Assembly: GCF_001766235.1 (NCBI RefSeq)
Contig: NZ_CP015164.1
Coordinates: forward strand, 62,001-126,000
DNA: 64,000 nucleotides
Source: Acetobacter ascendens
GTDB taxonomy: Bacteria; Pseudomonadota; Alphaproteobacteria; Acetobacterales; Acetobacteraceae
Direction of reading: 5' to 3'
Shown: piece after piece, positions 46,287 through 55,688 of the stretch
How the letters are laid out: the number at the start of each line of letters is the position of its first letter
How positions within the stretch are numbered: the first letter of the stretch is position 1
Program-made: the position numbers and the translations under genes
The notes under the pieces: generated by a model
What the model saw: only the letters and a program-made list of their open reading frames with translations
Told to the model about the DNA's origin: nothing
The model's database searches: none

Positions 46287-47741
46287 ATGTCAGAAAAAGA
46301 AATACGCACGCAGCTATTGGTGGCCGGGAAATGGCAAGATGCGGCAGATGGGCGTACCATTCCAGTAACCAATCCGGCTACGGGTCAGGTTATTGGGCAG
46401 GTAGCTCATGCCTCTAAGGCTGATCTGGAAAAAGTAGTTGCGGGTGCGCAGGTAGGTTACCAAGCATGGCGTAGCCTTACAGCATGGGATCGTTTTGTGA
46501 TTATGCGCAAGGCGGCAGATTTGCTGCGTGAACGGGCAGAGCAGATTGGCCGCATTATGAGTGAAGAGCAGGGCAAACCCCTTGCTCAGGCGATTATCGA
46601 AATCCAGGGCGCTGCTGGCGTTATTGAGTATTTTGGTGAAGAAGGCCGTCGCCTGAACGATGAGCTGGTGCCCCCGCGTGCGCCTTATGTGGAACAGCGC
46701 GTGTTGCACCGACCGGTAGGTGTTGTGGCTGCCTTTACGCCGTGGAACTTCCCTATCAACCAGATTGCACGCAAGCTAGGGGCTGCTTTGGGAGCCGGAT
46801 GTGGGGTTATTGTAAAGGCCCCGGAAGATACCCCCGCTTCTCCGGCGGAACTGATCCGGTGTTTCTGTGATGCTGGTATTCCGGCGGGTGCGGTTTCTCT
46901 GGTTTATGGTGTGCCAGCAGAAATTTCTGAGTATCTGATTACTCATCCGGTTGTGCGTAAGATTTCTTTCACGGGGTCTACACCTGTGGGCAAGCATCTG
47001 GCAGCACTAGCTGGTGCGCAGATGAAGCCAGTGACCATGGAACTAGGTGGCCACGGCCCGGTTATTGTGTGCCCAGATGCAGATCTGGATGCCGCAGCCG
47101 AACGTCTGGCCGCAGCCAAATTCCGCAATGCTGGGCAGGTATGTATCGCCCCCACACGTTTCCTTTTACACAAGGAAATTGCTGCGCCATTTATTGAAAA
47201 ATTCAAAGCTCAGATGAGCGCGCTTAAGGTCGGCAACGGTCTGGATGAAGGCGTTACCATGGGGCCATTGGTAAATGAGCGCCGCGTAAAGGCATTGACC
47301 GAACTGGTGGATGATGCCCGCCAGAAAGGTGCTGAACTTTGGCAGCCGGATATTTCCATGCCGAATGATGGGTGCTTCTTTCCACCCACGTTGGTGTTGA
47401 AGCCAACGCTGGAAATGAAGGTTATGCAGGAAGAGCCTTTTGGCCCGATTGCCATTATGGATGAGTATTCTGATCTGGCTGACGCGGTCACGGAAGCCAA
47501 CCGTCTGCCATATGGCTTGGCGGCTTATGTTTATACACGTTGTGAACGCACGGAACGCCTACTTGGTGAAAAGCTGGAAGCCGGCATGGTTGCTGTTAAT
47601 CACCATGGCATTGGCGTACCAGAAGTGCCGTTTGGCGGCATGAAAGATTCCGGTTATGGCACGGAAGGTGGGCCAGAAGCTCTAAAGGCACATACCATTA
47701 CGCGTCTGGTATCTGCTCTGCATGAAAAGCCTTCTTTCTAA
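46287..47741 (+). CDS. NAD(P)-dependent aldehyde dehydrogenase, succinate-semialdehyde type
   Basis: 484 residues. Aldehyde dehydrogenase fold with catalytic Cys286 (NAGQVCIAPT), general base Glu252 (MELGGHGPV), Asn154 (TPWNFP) and the cofactor site FTGSTPVG. The pattern is closest to GabD-like enzymes, which oxidise succinate semialdehyde, or to alpha-ketoglutarate semialdehyde dehydrogenases. Substrate and NAD/NADP preference are inferred only. It is a single-gene unit ending at a strong terminator, and divergent from the MFS gene. Confidence 0.88.
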   Translation: MSEKEIRTQLLVAGKWQDAADGRTIPVTNPATGQVIGQVAHASKADLEKVVAGAQVGYQAWRSLTAWDRFVIMRKAADLLRERAEQIGRIMSEEQGKPLAQAIIEIQGAAGVIEYFGEEGRRLNDELVPPRAPYVEQRVLHRPVGVVAAFTPWNFPINQIARKLGAALGAGCGVIVKAPEDTPASPAELIRCFCDAGIPAGAVSLVYGVPAEISEYLITHPVVRKISFTGSTPVGKHLAALAGAQMKPVTMELGGHGPVIVCPDADLDAAAERLAAAKFRNAGQVCIAPTRFLLHKEIAAPFIEKFKAQMSALKVGNGLDEGVTMGPLVNERRVKALTELVDDARQKGAELWQPDISMPNDGCFFPPTLVLKPTLEMKVMQEEPFGPIAIMDEYSDLADAVTEANRLPYGLAAYVYTRCERTERLLGEKLEAGMVAVNHHGIGVPEVPFGGMKDSGYGTEGGPEALKAHTITRLVSALHEKPSF

Positions 47742-47770
47742 GGTTCCAGTTTTCTTTCTGAAGAGCATGT

Positions 47771-47809
47771 AAAAAGGGCGGAGGGGTTTTAAACCCCTCC
47801 GCCCTTTTT
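47771..47809. terminator. Strong bidirectional rho-independent terminator
   Basis: AAAAAGGGCGGAGGGGTTT pairs perfectly with AAACCCCTCCGCCCTTTTT about a single central base. It ends the aldehyde dehydrogenase gene and the convergent dehydrogenase operon. Confidence 0.95.
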
Positions 47810-47846
47810 GTTGTGTAGTGCAACCACCTTTTATGTGGGGTGGTTG

Positions 47847-49118
47847 TTATTTGTCTTTATGGAACTGCGCAACTTGATCTGCTGTTACGTGCGGGTCTCC
47901 ACTACCAAAAGTTGCCATCACATAATTCACGATCTTGGCAATCTCAGTATCGCTCAACCGCTGCACGTCTGAATGCCCACTAAAATCTGGCATAGATACA
48001 TCGCCAGCTTCAGTTTTGCGCTGTACCCCGTGCAGAATAGTCATGATAAGGTTATCTGGCCGTGCGCTGCCCACAGTAGAGTTATGGAATAGGGAGGGTG
48101 CATATTGATCCTTCGTGCCTGTGCCAGTCTGGCCGTGGCAGGCCGCACAGTTGGCATCATACGCGTGTTGTCCGTCCATTTCGGTCAGATCATCAATGCG
48201 GGTAGGGGCACTCTGGCGGATATCAAGCGCTTCTACAGCTTGGCCAAAGCTATCTCGTGCCTGATGTTCCATATCATCATCCATAGCTGCTACTTGATGA
48301 ATATAAGTGGCTATGGCGTGTAGATCCTGATCTGTCAGATGGCTGGTACTATGTTCCACAGCTTCTGCCATGGGGCCTGCTGCCTGAGCATGGTTATTGG
48401 CGTGGCCTGTTTTCAGATAGGCAACAATATCATCTTCGCTCCAGTTGCCGATACCGCCGGTTTTACTGGAAGTGATGTTTGGTGCATACCACCCATCCAG
48501 CGAAGTGCCTGCCAGATACCTATCTTGCTTTTCACTCAGCATGAAGTTGCGTGGCGTATGGCAGGTACCGCAATGTTCCAGCGCATTGGTAAGATACTTG
48601 CCGCGGCGTAGCGGATCATATGTGCTGGAATCCCCGCTTTCTGGCTCTTCCTTGGTGGTTACAAAGTTCCATGCTGCCATTGCGCTACGCATATTGGCAG
48701 GAAACACCAGTGTTGTTTCTGCTGGAGCGCTGGCCACAGGTTTTACGCTGTGCATGAACCACACATAAAGTGCATGCACATCCTGATCTGTCATGCCTGC
48801 GTAAGAAACATAGGGCATAACTGGGTACAGGTAAGCGCCATCTTTGCGCACGCCGTGGCGTACAGCCTGTTCAAAGTCCTGCTCTGTATATTTGCCAATG
48901 CCGTGGTCTGGATCTGGCGTAATGTTGGTGGAAATCACATCACCCATAGGTGTTGCAATTTTCAGGCCACCAGCAAATGGCTGTGAACCAGGCTTAGTGT
49001 GGCAGGCAATACAATCTGACGCAGTGGCAATATAGGCCCCACGATCTAGTACTGCCTGATCCGGGGCAGCATCTTCCGCATGCGCTGGTGTCTGGATAAG
49101 GGCGCAGACACCAAGCAC
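47847..49118 (-). CDS. Triheme cytochrome c subunit of a GMC-type dehydrogenase; 5' end apparently frameshifted
   Basis: The open frame has only a GTG (49118) or a CTG (49145) as possible starts and no ribosome site. Three heme motifs are present (CIACH, CGTCH, CAACH), as in the membrane-anchored cytochrome c of gluconate, sorbitol and alcohol dehydrogenases that pass electrons to ubiquinone. If the five-T run at 49157-49153 had one more T, the ATG at 49165 would read through as MPDFFQTLRVLLSAS into the signal peptide ending PAHA. That ATG overlaps the upstream flavoprotein stop, as is usual for coupled genes. As sequenced the signal peptide lacks its basic start, so export is doubtful. Confidence 0.85.
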   Translation of the reverse strand: MLGVCALIQTPAHAEDAAPDQAVLDRGAYIATASDCIACHTKPGSQPFAGGLKIATPMGDVISTNITPDPDHGIGKYTEQDFEQAVRHGVRKDGAYLYPVMPYVSYAGMTDQDVHALYVWFMHSVKPVASAPAETTLVFPANMRSAMAAWNFVTTKEEPESGDSSTYDPLRRGKYLTNALEHCGTCHTPRNFMLSEKQDRYLAGTSLDGWYAPNITSSKTGGIGNWSEDDIVAYLKTGHANNHAQAAGPMAEAVEHSTSHLTDQDLHAIATYIHQVAAMDDDMEHQARDSFGQAVEALDIRQSAPTRIDDLTEMDGQHAYDANCAACHGQTGTGTKDQYAPSLFHNSTVGSARPDNLIMTILHGVQRKTEAGDVSMPDFSGHSDVQRLSDTEIAKIVNYVMATFGSGDPHVTADQVAQFHKDK

Positions 49119-49157
49119 CGTGCTTGCTGAAAGAAGGACGCGCAGGGTTTGGAAAAA

Positions 49158-50795
49158 TCAGGCATGAGCAAGTTCTTTTTTCAGCGTATCGGCAACACGC
49201 AGCGCCAAGGCAGCTACGGTAAGGGTGATGTTGCCGGTGCCAACGGTTGAGAAAACCGAGGAACTGGCAATAAACAGATTGTCGTGGTCATGCGTCCGGC
49301 AATGGCCGTCCATTACAGAATCCTTGGGGTCTGTGCCCATAATGGTGCTGCCTGCGGGATGATCCTGCGGGAAGTAGCCAGGGGTCCACTGTTCATCTGT
49401 GCCGTGCATCAGCTTGATAAGGTCACGGAAAACATAGCGTGTATGTTCACAACTGCGCACGGTATATTCGGGCAGCTTGTAGTACACTTCCGGGTGCGGA
49501 ATACCCAGAATGTCTTTATGATCTTTACTGAGTGTGAGACGGTTATCGGGGTCTGGCAGGGCCTCGTTATGGCTGAACAAGCGCACTGTGTGAGAGGCCA
49601 GATAGCGGATCTGTTCTTCCAGTTCGCGGCCAACGTACCCTTTGGAAATCGCCAACTGCGTGGCCAGATCCACCTGGTTATCATCCACCATGTGCACGAG
49701 GTAGGCCCCACGGTCTGTGCGCCAATTCCCATCACGGAAATTGTCAATCACATTCGTTTCCAGCGGACCACGGCCCGGCCACAAGGCTTGATCACCACTA
49801 ACGAAGGTAACTTGTACACCTGTATGGTCCATCATGTTGCGGCCTACATGGCCGGAACTGTTGGCAACACCATCCGGGCTTTGCTCATCGGCAGAAAGCA
49901 GGAGCAGTTTGGCTGTTTCAATGCAGTGCGCGGCAATAACAAAATATTTGCCCGTAACGCGGTGTGATCCTTTGTCGGGGTCAAAGTAATGCACAGCGGT
50001 GACGCGCTTGTTCGCGCTGTCTCGCTCAATCTTATACACCACAGCGTTGGGTATAAATTTAGCCCCGGCGGCTTCTGCATGGTAAACGGAATAGCTGCCG
50101 TTATACATGGCCCCAATAGGGCAGATGGGCATGCAGTTATTATGCCCTTCACACGTTGGGCGGTTATCATATGGGCGGGTGTTACGTGCCTGTGGTTCAT
50201 GCACCACGCGCCACGGCGTTTTTTCCTGAATCAACTTACGGAACTGCTGCGCAGCGTAGGAAATGGGCAACGCATCCATAGGATAAGGCTGTTTGCGGGG
50301 GGACCCAAGGTCTTCCACTGCAGGATCCGGCCCGCAAACTCCCATCATGACTTCTGCTTGATAGTAAAAGGGTTCCAGATCATCATATGTCAAAGCCCAA
50401 TCTCGGCCCTGACCGTAACGTGTTTTCAGTTCAAAGTCTGATGGCAGGTAACGCCATGCACAGCCAGCCCAGTGCCATGTGGTGCCGCCCATCATGCGTA
50501 GGTAAACCTGCTGATAGGCTTCGGCATTTGGGCCGGAGGTATGCAGATACTCGTTAGGGGTTTGCTGATCAGGCGGATGCCGAGCCCAAGGCACAGCCGG
50601 GAATGGCCCCTGATAAGAGGGTTTGTTTTCCAGATTGCGGAAGTTTTCTACAAAATGCTGACGGTCAACGCGTGGGCCAGCTTCTAGCACAATGACGGAA
50701 ATACCGGCGCGTGCCAGTTCATTGGCAATAGAACTACCTGCAACGCCTGATCCTACGATCACAACGTCGGCTGAAAGATTTTCTTCGGAGGGCAT
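49158..50795 (-). CDS. GMC-family FAD dehydrogenase large subunit (gluconate 2-dehydrogenase/FAD-glucose or sorbitol dehydrogenase type)
   Basis: 545 residues. It has an FAD dinucleotide-binding motif VVIVGSGVAGSSIANEL near the N-terminus, an MMGGTTWHWAG loop, and a C-x5-C-x3-C motif (TCEGHNNCMPIC) matching the 3Fe-4S site of FAD-dependent glucose dehydrogenase. Near the C-terminus are DHPAGSTIMGTDPKDSVMDG with the catalytic His and VFSTVGTGNITLTVAALA. It has no signal peptide of its own, and this family is exported by riding with the Tat-targeted small subunit. It oxidises a sugar or sugar acid in the periplasm; the substrate is not certain. Intact, but both partner genes look damaged. Confidence 0.9.
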   Translation of the reverse strand: MPSEENLSADVVIVGSGVAGSSIANELARAGISVIVLEAGPRVDRQHFVENFRNLENKPSYQGPFPAVPWARHPPDQQTPNEYLHTSGPNAEAYQQVYLRMMGGTTWHWAGCAWRYLPSDFELKTRYGQGRDWALTYDDLEPFYYQAEVMMGVCGPDPAVEDLGSPRKQPYPMDALPISYAAQQFRKLIQEKTPWRVVHEPQARNTRPYDNRPTCEGHNNCMPICPIGAMYNGSYSVYHAEAAGAKFIPNAVVYKIERDSANKRVTAVHYFDPDKGSHRVTGKYFVIAAHCIETAKLLLLSADEQSPDGVANSSGHVGRNMMDHTGVQVTFVSGDQALWPGRGPLETNVIDNFRDGNWRTDRGAYLVHMVDDNQVDLATQLAISKGYVGRELEEQIRYLASHTVRLFSHNEALPDPDNRLTLSKDHKDILGIPHPEVYYKLPEYTVRSCEHTRYVFRDLIKLMHGTDEQWTPGYFPQDHPAGSTIMGTDPKDSVMDGHCRTHDHDNLFIASSSVFSTVGTGNITLTVAALALRVADTLKKELAHA

Positions 50796-50816
50796 AAAGC
50801 GGGGTATCCCGTAAGA

Positions 50817-51384
50817 TCAGGTCGGTTCGATAACAAGGGCGGAAGCAGAAAGTGCAGGGTGCCCTTTGGGGCGTGCAACTTCTGGTGGCTTGCTTGTCCA
50901 GTAGAATGGGCCGCCCGTTGCGTAGGTTTTGGGGTAAACGGCATCCTTGGCGATGTCGAACATCAGGGCAGAGCGGTAAACCACCACCTTGCCATCTGCA
51001 ATGCCCCGGTACCAGCCGGTTAGAATTTCGTGGATAACATCTTTTAAGCTTTGGATCAGATTTTTCCGCAGCATGTGCAAAGGCTGATGCTGTTGTAAAT
51101 TTTTCTCGCTCTAGCAGAGTATGCAGGGCGTTGAGTTGGTCTTTCCGATCTGCGTTGGCCTGTACGATATTGGCATACAGGGCAGCACCAATCTGGGAGT
51201 TCAGCGCATCTCTATCTGTCAGACGCTGGGATACCAGCATAAAGCGGGACAGATCTTCAGTGTTTGCTGTGGCAGGAATGGTATCCGCCGCAAGGGCTGC
51301 ACCCGTTGTGCCTGCAACAGAAAGACCAAGGCCGCCTAAAAGTACATCTCGTCGGGACATGCGTAAAAGCTTGTTCAGGCGCAT
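50817..51384 (-). pseudogene. Tat-exported small subunit of the GMC dehydrogenase, frameshifted
   Basis: The start at 51384 (or 51360) gives a Tat signal with MSRRDVLLGGLGLSVAG and a mature part through FTTASAFAHAAEK. The frame then leaves the family pattern. In the +1 frame the protein continues as NLIQSLKDVIHEILTGWYRG, VVVYRSALMFDIAKDA and PFYWTSKPPEVARP to the stop at 50817, typical of the gluconate 2-dehydrogenase subunit 3 C-terminus. Removing one base from the five-A run (51065-51061 on the minus strand) rejoins them as AAEN-LIQSLKD. The stop lies 21 bases before the flavoprotein gene. Confidence 0.88.
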
Positions 51385-51939
51385 GGCGTTAGGGGATGCA
51401 CACCACTCCGCTATAGGCTGCCCTTTGTGCGTTTGTCTCATTCTTCGGGTTCTCCCTACAAAGCCGGGCTCCGCCCTGTCGGAATGAAACATTGCGGAGA
51501 AATATTGAATTCCAAATTCTGAATGGTTTTATAGAGAAGGTCTGAGCTTGCAACCTGTTATAACGGCATAATACCTATTTTATGCCCTGTTGATGCAGGT
51601 ATGCTCAGGGGTTAATGCGGCAGTTATTACCTATATGGCCATGAAACGGTTGCCACGTATCTGTTCTGCCAAAGAGTTCCAAACCTAAAAAACCATGCAG
51701 TTTTAGGGCACCGTCTTCCGCTACCCATATAATGGCATCGTAAGTATTTTTGCTTTGAGGGTCAAAAATGTGGCCTTTCCAATGGTCATGCCGGTCTTCC
51801 ATTGGGTGGAAGCCTTTGAGCATCTGAAGGTTACATTCTGTTTTTCTGCGGCCAGAAGCTTCTTCATTTTGTGTTAGGTTTAACCCTATAAGATTTCCGC
51901 ACATCTTATCGCTACAGGTATGAATATCGACGCGGATTT

Positions 51940-53586
51940 CTCACACTTGAGGCAATTTCGGGTCATTTTGTAGAATTCAGTCATCCCACAGGAGCCCGAT
52001 CTGGAATATTGACGATATTCTGCTTCTGGCGGCGGGTTCTGAACGCAGTGAGGGTGTCACGGCCTGAGAAGGCAGTGTTGGTGGAAGCTATGTGGTCTGT
52101 GCACTGTCTGTTTCTTCAGATGGCCTGCCGGAGCCTTCGCAATCGTGCATGAGCGAGGGCGAATTCATGCTGACAGGGGAACATGTCCGGCATGGACAGG
52201 ACAATCCGACGGACGCTGAGCGTTACACGTGTCGCGATTTTGAGCAGTCGTGCGCGTATGGTGCCACAGGTCGCCGTCTCCAGGCTGGTCTGGCCAAGGG
52301 CCAGTCTTTGCAGAGCGGTCAGCAGGACATAGGCTGCGGCCGAGAACCACAGCCGGAGCTGGTTGGCCCGGATGGTGTGGGACGAGGTCCTGTCTGAGAA
52401 CAGATCCATCTGGCATTCCTTGATGCGGTTTTCCATATCCCCGCGTGCGCAGTAAATCTGTTCGTAGAGATGGCGGGGGTCGGACATTCCCTGCGGTAGC
52501 GTGGTGACAATGAAGCGATGATAGCGGTTGCCGTGGCGCCATTCGGCCTTGGCCACGACCCGCCTGCGGCGCGTCCAGCTGTCCTTTGTGATCCAGTCAA
52601 AGGAGGCGAAACCGCGCGCAGCTCTGCCTGTCGTGGCGGCTTCGTCACGAACCTCAGCGGACAAAGAGGCAATCCGGTCATACAGGCGGGTGTTGCCTGC
52701 AAGCCCAAACAGGAAGTCAACGTGGTTGTCTTCGCACCATGTCATCAGACTGTCCCGGGCGAAACCGCTGTCCCCACGCACCAGGATACGCACCCGGGGC
52801 CAGCGGCTCCTGATCTGCTCCACGATCCGGCGGATGTCTGCCAGTGCTTCCTTCCCCGGGTCCCTGTCTGCCGTGCGCAGGGTAGCGCTGAGGAGATGGT
52901 CCCCGCAGAAGATGTATAACGGCAGATAGCAGTTATGGCCGTAATATCCATGAAAGGCCCGGCCTTCCTGATGGCCATGGATACGGTCATCGGTGGCATC
53001 CACATCCAGAACGATCCGGGCGGGTGCGCGCTCATGCTGGTCCATGAAAAGCGTCACGAACAGGGTAGCCAGGGCCTCATGATCAGCAATGATCCGGCAG
53101 TAACGATCTGCCTGCTGCCCACTGCGCTCTAGCCGGTTCAGCGTGGATTTTCCTGCCAGTGCCGCACAGTTGGCCCGGCTTCCTGACAGACGTCCCGATA
53201 CCAGACCCATGACAGGATCATGACGTAAAGCGTCATGGTCATTAAGGTCTTCATAGCCCAGTGCCAGGCCCATGATCCGCTGACGGACAAGGTCTTCAAC
53301 CCGGTATTCCACAAAGCCGGGATGCCGTTCATCGCGAAAACAGGCAGCAAAGCGGCGGCTGAGCCCCAGAATGTCATCAGCCTGCTTCACCAGAATGACG
53401 CCCCCATCCGAACTCATGCGACCCCCGTCAAAACGGGCCACAACACGCCGTCCACAGGAGGCTGGAAACTCATACGCGCCTGCGCTACACTCTGTCTGCA
53501 TCGGGTTCGTTTATTGCTTATGAAAAATTCTTTTGTGTAAAACAGACTTTTTCATAATCTAACCCGATGTACAACCCTTCTGTGAG
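51940..53586. mobile_element. IS1380-family insertion sequence, about 1647 bp, inserted in the DUF2147 gene
   Basis: Both ends begin CTCACA and share TCGGGT about 20 bases in; the inverted repeats are imperfect. Four-base direct repeats ATTT flank it at 51936-51939 and 53587-53590. The boundaries are fixed by restoration of the host reading frame. G+C is visibly higher than in neighbouring genes. Confidence 0.9.
52116..53501 (-). CDS. IS1380-family transposase
   Basis: 461 residues. The DDE transposase has the family N-terminal ARFDGGRMSSDGGVIL, first Asp in IVLDVDATDD, second Asp in ILVRGDSGFA, and the Glu in CARGDMENRIKECQMD, followed by QLRLWFSAAAYVLL. Full length with all catalytic residues, so probably functional. 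It lies in the same direction as the interrupted gene. Confidence 0.95.
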   Translation of the reverse strand: MQTECSAGAYEFPASCGRRVVARFDGGRMSSDGGVILVKQADDILGLSRRFAACFRDERHPGFVEYRVEDLVRQRIMGLALGYEDLNDHDALRHDPVMGLVSGRLSGSRANCAALAGKSTLNRLERSGQQADRYCRIIADHEALATLFVTLFMDQHERAPARIVLDVDATDDRIHGHQEGRAFHGYYGHNCYLPLYIFCGDHLLSATLRTADRDPGKEALADIRRIVEQIRSRWPRVRILVRGDSGFARDSLMTWCEDNHVDFLFGLAGNTRLYDRIASLSAEVRDEAATTGRAARGFASFDWITKDSWTRRRRVVAKAEWRHGNRYHRFIVTTLPQGMSDPRHLYEQIYCARGDMENRIKECQMDLFSDRTSSHTIRANQLRLWFSAAAYVLLTALQRLALGQTSLETATCGTIRARLLKIATRVTLSVRRIVLSMPDMFPCQHEFALAHARLRRLRQAI

Positions 53587-53797
53587 ATTTCCGCGTCGAA
53601 CACGCCTTTGCCGTCTTCTGTAATCCATTGTCCCGTTATGGTTGGTGTGGAGGCGCTTTCTGCATGAGCATGAGTAGATAGGCTGCTCCATACAAGAAAC
53701 AGTGCTGTTAGAAATGAGCTAAAGGCATGTTTGTGCATTTTACTGCCTTATCCTGCCGCTACCGGTTCATCCCGCCCAGTGTTATGTGCCTGATGGA

Positions 53798-54005
53798 GGC
53801 AGGTCTCCTGGCTTGGGGATATGGTGTGTCAGACCTTTTGCCTTCCCAGCCGTGTTACCGGCCAGTGGCTAGCCGTGACCGGCAGCAGGCCCAACTTCCC
53901 CTTACAGTTGCGGGAGCAGCTGCCGACTATGAGATTCTGCTTCAATATGAGGCAGAAACCCGTGCACGGCATTCCCTTTCAAGCCGCTTGCGCAGCACCA
54001 TCCAT
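53798..54005 (-). promoter_or_regulatory. Second cobalamin (B12) riboswitch, upstream of the DUF2147 gene
   Basis: On the minus strand, in order: AAAGGGAATGCCGTG, GGCAGCTGCTCCCGCAACTGTAA, CCACTGG, GCTGGGAAGGC and the B12 box AAGCCAGGAGACCTGCC (53814-53798). The next start on this strand is the DUF2147 ATG at 53738, 60 bases away. No T-rich terminator lies between, so translational control is likely. Confidence 0.93.
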
Positions 54006-54095
54006 CTGTTTGAGAATATATTCTAGCAATAAGCGGGCTTGGTGCCAGTATGGGAAAAGCAGGGCAGGTGAGATATTTTTGCGTCTCGCTTTGCT

Positions 54096-55688
54096 TTATA
54101 GGGCGGCAATAACTTTAAGCCCCGCCAGAATCGCATTGGGAATAACCGAGGTTTCTCCAGGGCGCATCATGTATTCAAATTCAGGTGTAATAACCAGGCC
54201 TGGTGTGACGGGAATACCGTAATATGCCTCCAGAATCGCAGAATGCGTTTGTGGCCCATTGATGTAGGGTCCAAGCGGAACGCCTGCGGCTTCTTGCATC
54301 CGCTGCCCATAGGCCAAACGAGGACTGAGTTGGTAATAGGAATACATCACGCCCAGACGATCCAATGGGCGGTGAGGGATAATGCCCAACAGAGAAGCGC
54401 CTGCATAAAATTCGTTTGAGAATGTGGAGTTACTTGGCGTGTTATGAATGAACCCGGCTAACACGTATCCCCCAGCCATTTGATGTTCGCCATGGCTGCG
54501 ATACACCATTTGGTCTGCCTCTATATAAAATGTATCACGCGGTTTGAGCTTGTGCACATGCACAGATCCAGCAAAAGCGGCGGGAATGGTGCCAACTATA
54601 TCGGGGTAAGGTGACGTGTCATGCCCAAAGCCAATTTTGTAATGGCCGGGAAGCTTGCGTGTGCCAAAAAATGGTTCCCACGTTAACTCAATAGGGGTTT
54701 GAATACCTGTATAAGGTTCATCGCCCCATGCCCAACCTGTGTTATCACGTGCTTTGGGGCCTATGCGATAAATACCCGTGCGCAGGGTAAGATCATGCGT
54801 GGGCCGAAAGCGCACTGTGCCGCCCCATGATGTTTTGGGGTAAACGCTCCAACCAGCCGGTTCTCGTATGGCCATGGGCGCAGAACACATGGTCATGAAC
54901 GTACACAGCAAAATAGAAGTAGAATATGTGTGCGTAAGTGAAATGCGCCCTACATTGATATTGATGCGGTTATTGAGGAAAGATTTTTCCAGATACAGAT
55001 CTGCCAGACGAGCCGCTGCCGGGCCGTGGATGCTCCATACTTCTGTAAGAAGTACATTTCTTTCCCCAACATGATCCCAACCAACCTGCCGGCCTTCACG
55101 GTTCATAACAATACCATGCAGGTACCATCCCTGTAGTGGACTCCAACCGGTTAACTTGCCCAGATCAAACAACATGCTGGCACGAATTTCGTGCGTGTAA
55201 TCCATACCTTTTGAAAGGCCGCCAGCAAGATTGGCCATGCCTTCACCTTTATATGTTAATTCAAAGGTGAAGCCGTGTTCACTTAATCTGTCACGCCAGG
55301 GTTTAAGGCTGGGGGCCAGATTGCCAAAAGCCTGTTCAGCAACAAAATAGCCAGCGCTGATATCCTGCCTACGTAACGCTGTATTATTGTGGTTTAGCAG
55401 ATAGGAAAGACTTTCTGTATCAAACAAAGCCTCCAGACGTTCTTCTGCTATTGGGCGCTTGTGTTTTTTCGGTGTTTCAGTGTTGATAATAGGTTTTGAA
55501 GACAGTTCGGGTTTCTCAAAAGATTTGGCGGGTTCATTCTGCTGGGCGCATGCAGTGGAAGCTTTAAGAGCAATATTCAATGTGAAAAGAACTGTTCCGG
55601 CATAGAGTAAACGGGCAATGGATAAAAAATTCTGCCGATAGCATGATCTTTTTTGTTCTGAATTTGAAATGATATCAGTTAAGGGCAT
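54096..55688 (-). CDS. Carbohydrate-selective porin, OprB family
   Basis: 530 residues from the ATG at 55688 (GAGGAT about eight bases upstream). A signal peptide ends near TACAQQ. A Pro/Lys-rich linker of about 60 residues precedes the barrel domain. OprB landmarks are WRDRLSEHGFTFELTYKGEGMANLAGG, KLTGWSPLQGWYLHG, NNRININVGRISL, and a C-terminal barrel with MQEAAGVPLGPYINGPQTHSAILEAYY. It would admit sugars through the outer membrane. Its start lies about 330 bases from an IS630-family element. The upstream region is AT-rich. Confidence 0.9.
   Translation of the reverse strand: MPLTDIISNSEQKRSCYRQNFLSIARLLYAGTVLFTLNIALKASTACAQQNEPAKSFEKPELSSKPIINTETPKKHKRPIAEERLEALFDTESLSYLLNHNNTALRRQDISAGYFVAEQAFGNLAPSLKPWRDRLSEHGFTFELTYKGEGMANLAGGLSKGMDYTHEIRASMLFDLGKLTGWSPLQGWYLHGIVMNREGRQVGWDHVGERNVLLTEVWSIHGPAAARLADLYLEKSFLNNRININVGRISLTHTYSTSILLCTFMTMCSAPMAIREPAGWSVYPKTSWGGTVRFRPTHDLTLRTGIYRIGPKARDNTGWAWGDEPYTGIQTPIELTWEPFFGTRKLPGHYKIGFGHDTSPYPDIVGTIPAAFAGSVHVHKLKPRDTFYIEADQMVYRSHGEHQMAGGYVLAGFIHNTPSNSTFSNEFYAGASLLGIIPHRPLDRLGVMYSYYQLSPRLAYGQRMQEAAGVPLGPYINGPQTHSAILEAYYGIPVTPGLVITPEFEYMMRPGETSVIPNAILAGLKVIAAL

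Larger units (their letters stand above)
51605..53738 (-). pseudogene. DUF2147 exported protein, split by an IS1380-family element; downstream of a B12 riboswitch
   Basis: The N-terminal part starts at the ATG at 53738: a signal peptide (FSSFLTALFLVWSSLSTHAHA) cleaved before ESAS, then GQWITEDGKGVFDAEI. The C-terminal part is at 51935-51605: RVDIHTCSDKMCGNLIGLN, TYDAIIWVAEDGALKLHGFLG and LFGRTDTWQPF. Removing the element and one ATTT copy joins them in frame as FDAEI-RVDIHTC, restoring the conserved C...CG of DUF2147 (about 160 residues). The family is periplasmic and of unknown function. Inactive as sequenced. Confidence 0.9.

Noticed and set aside
46088-46372. N-terminal extension of the MFS transporter frame
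   Set aside because: It overlaps the start of the aldehyde dehydrogenase and has no membrane or signal character.
53727-54026. Plus-strand open frame of 99 codons over the second riboswitch
   Set aside because: It is antisense to a complete cobalamin riboswitch and shows no protein features.
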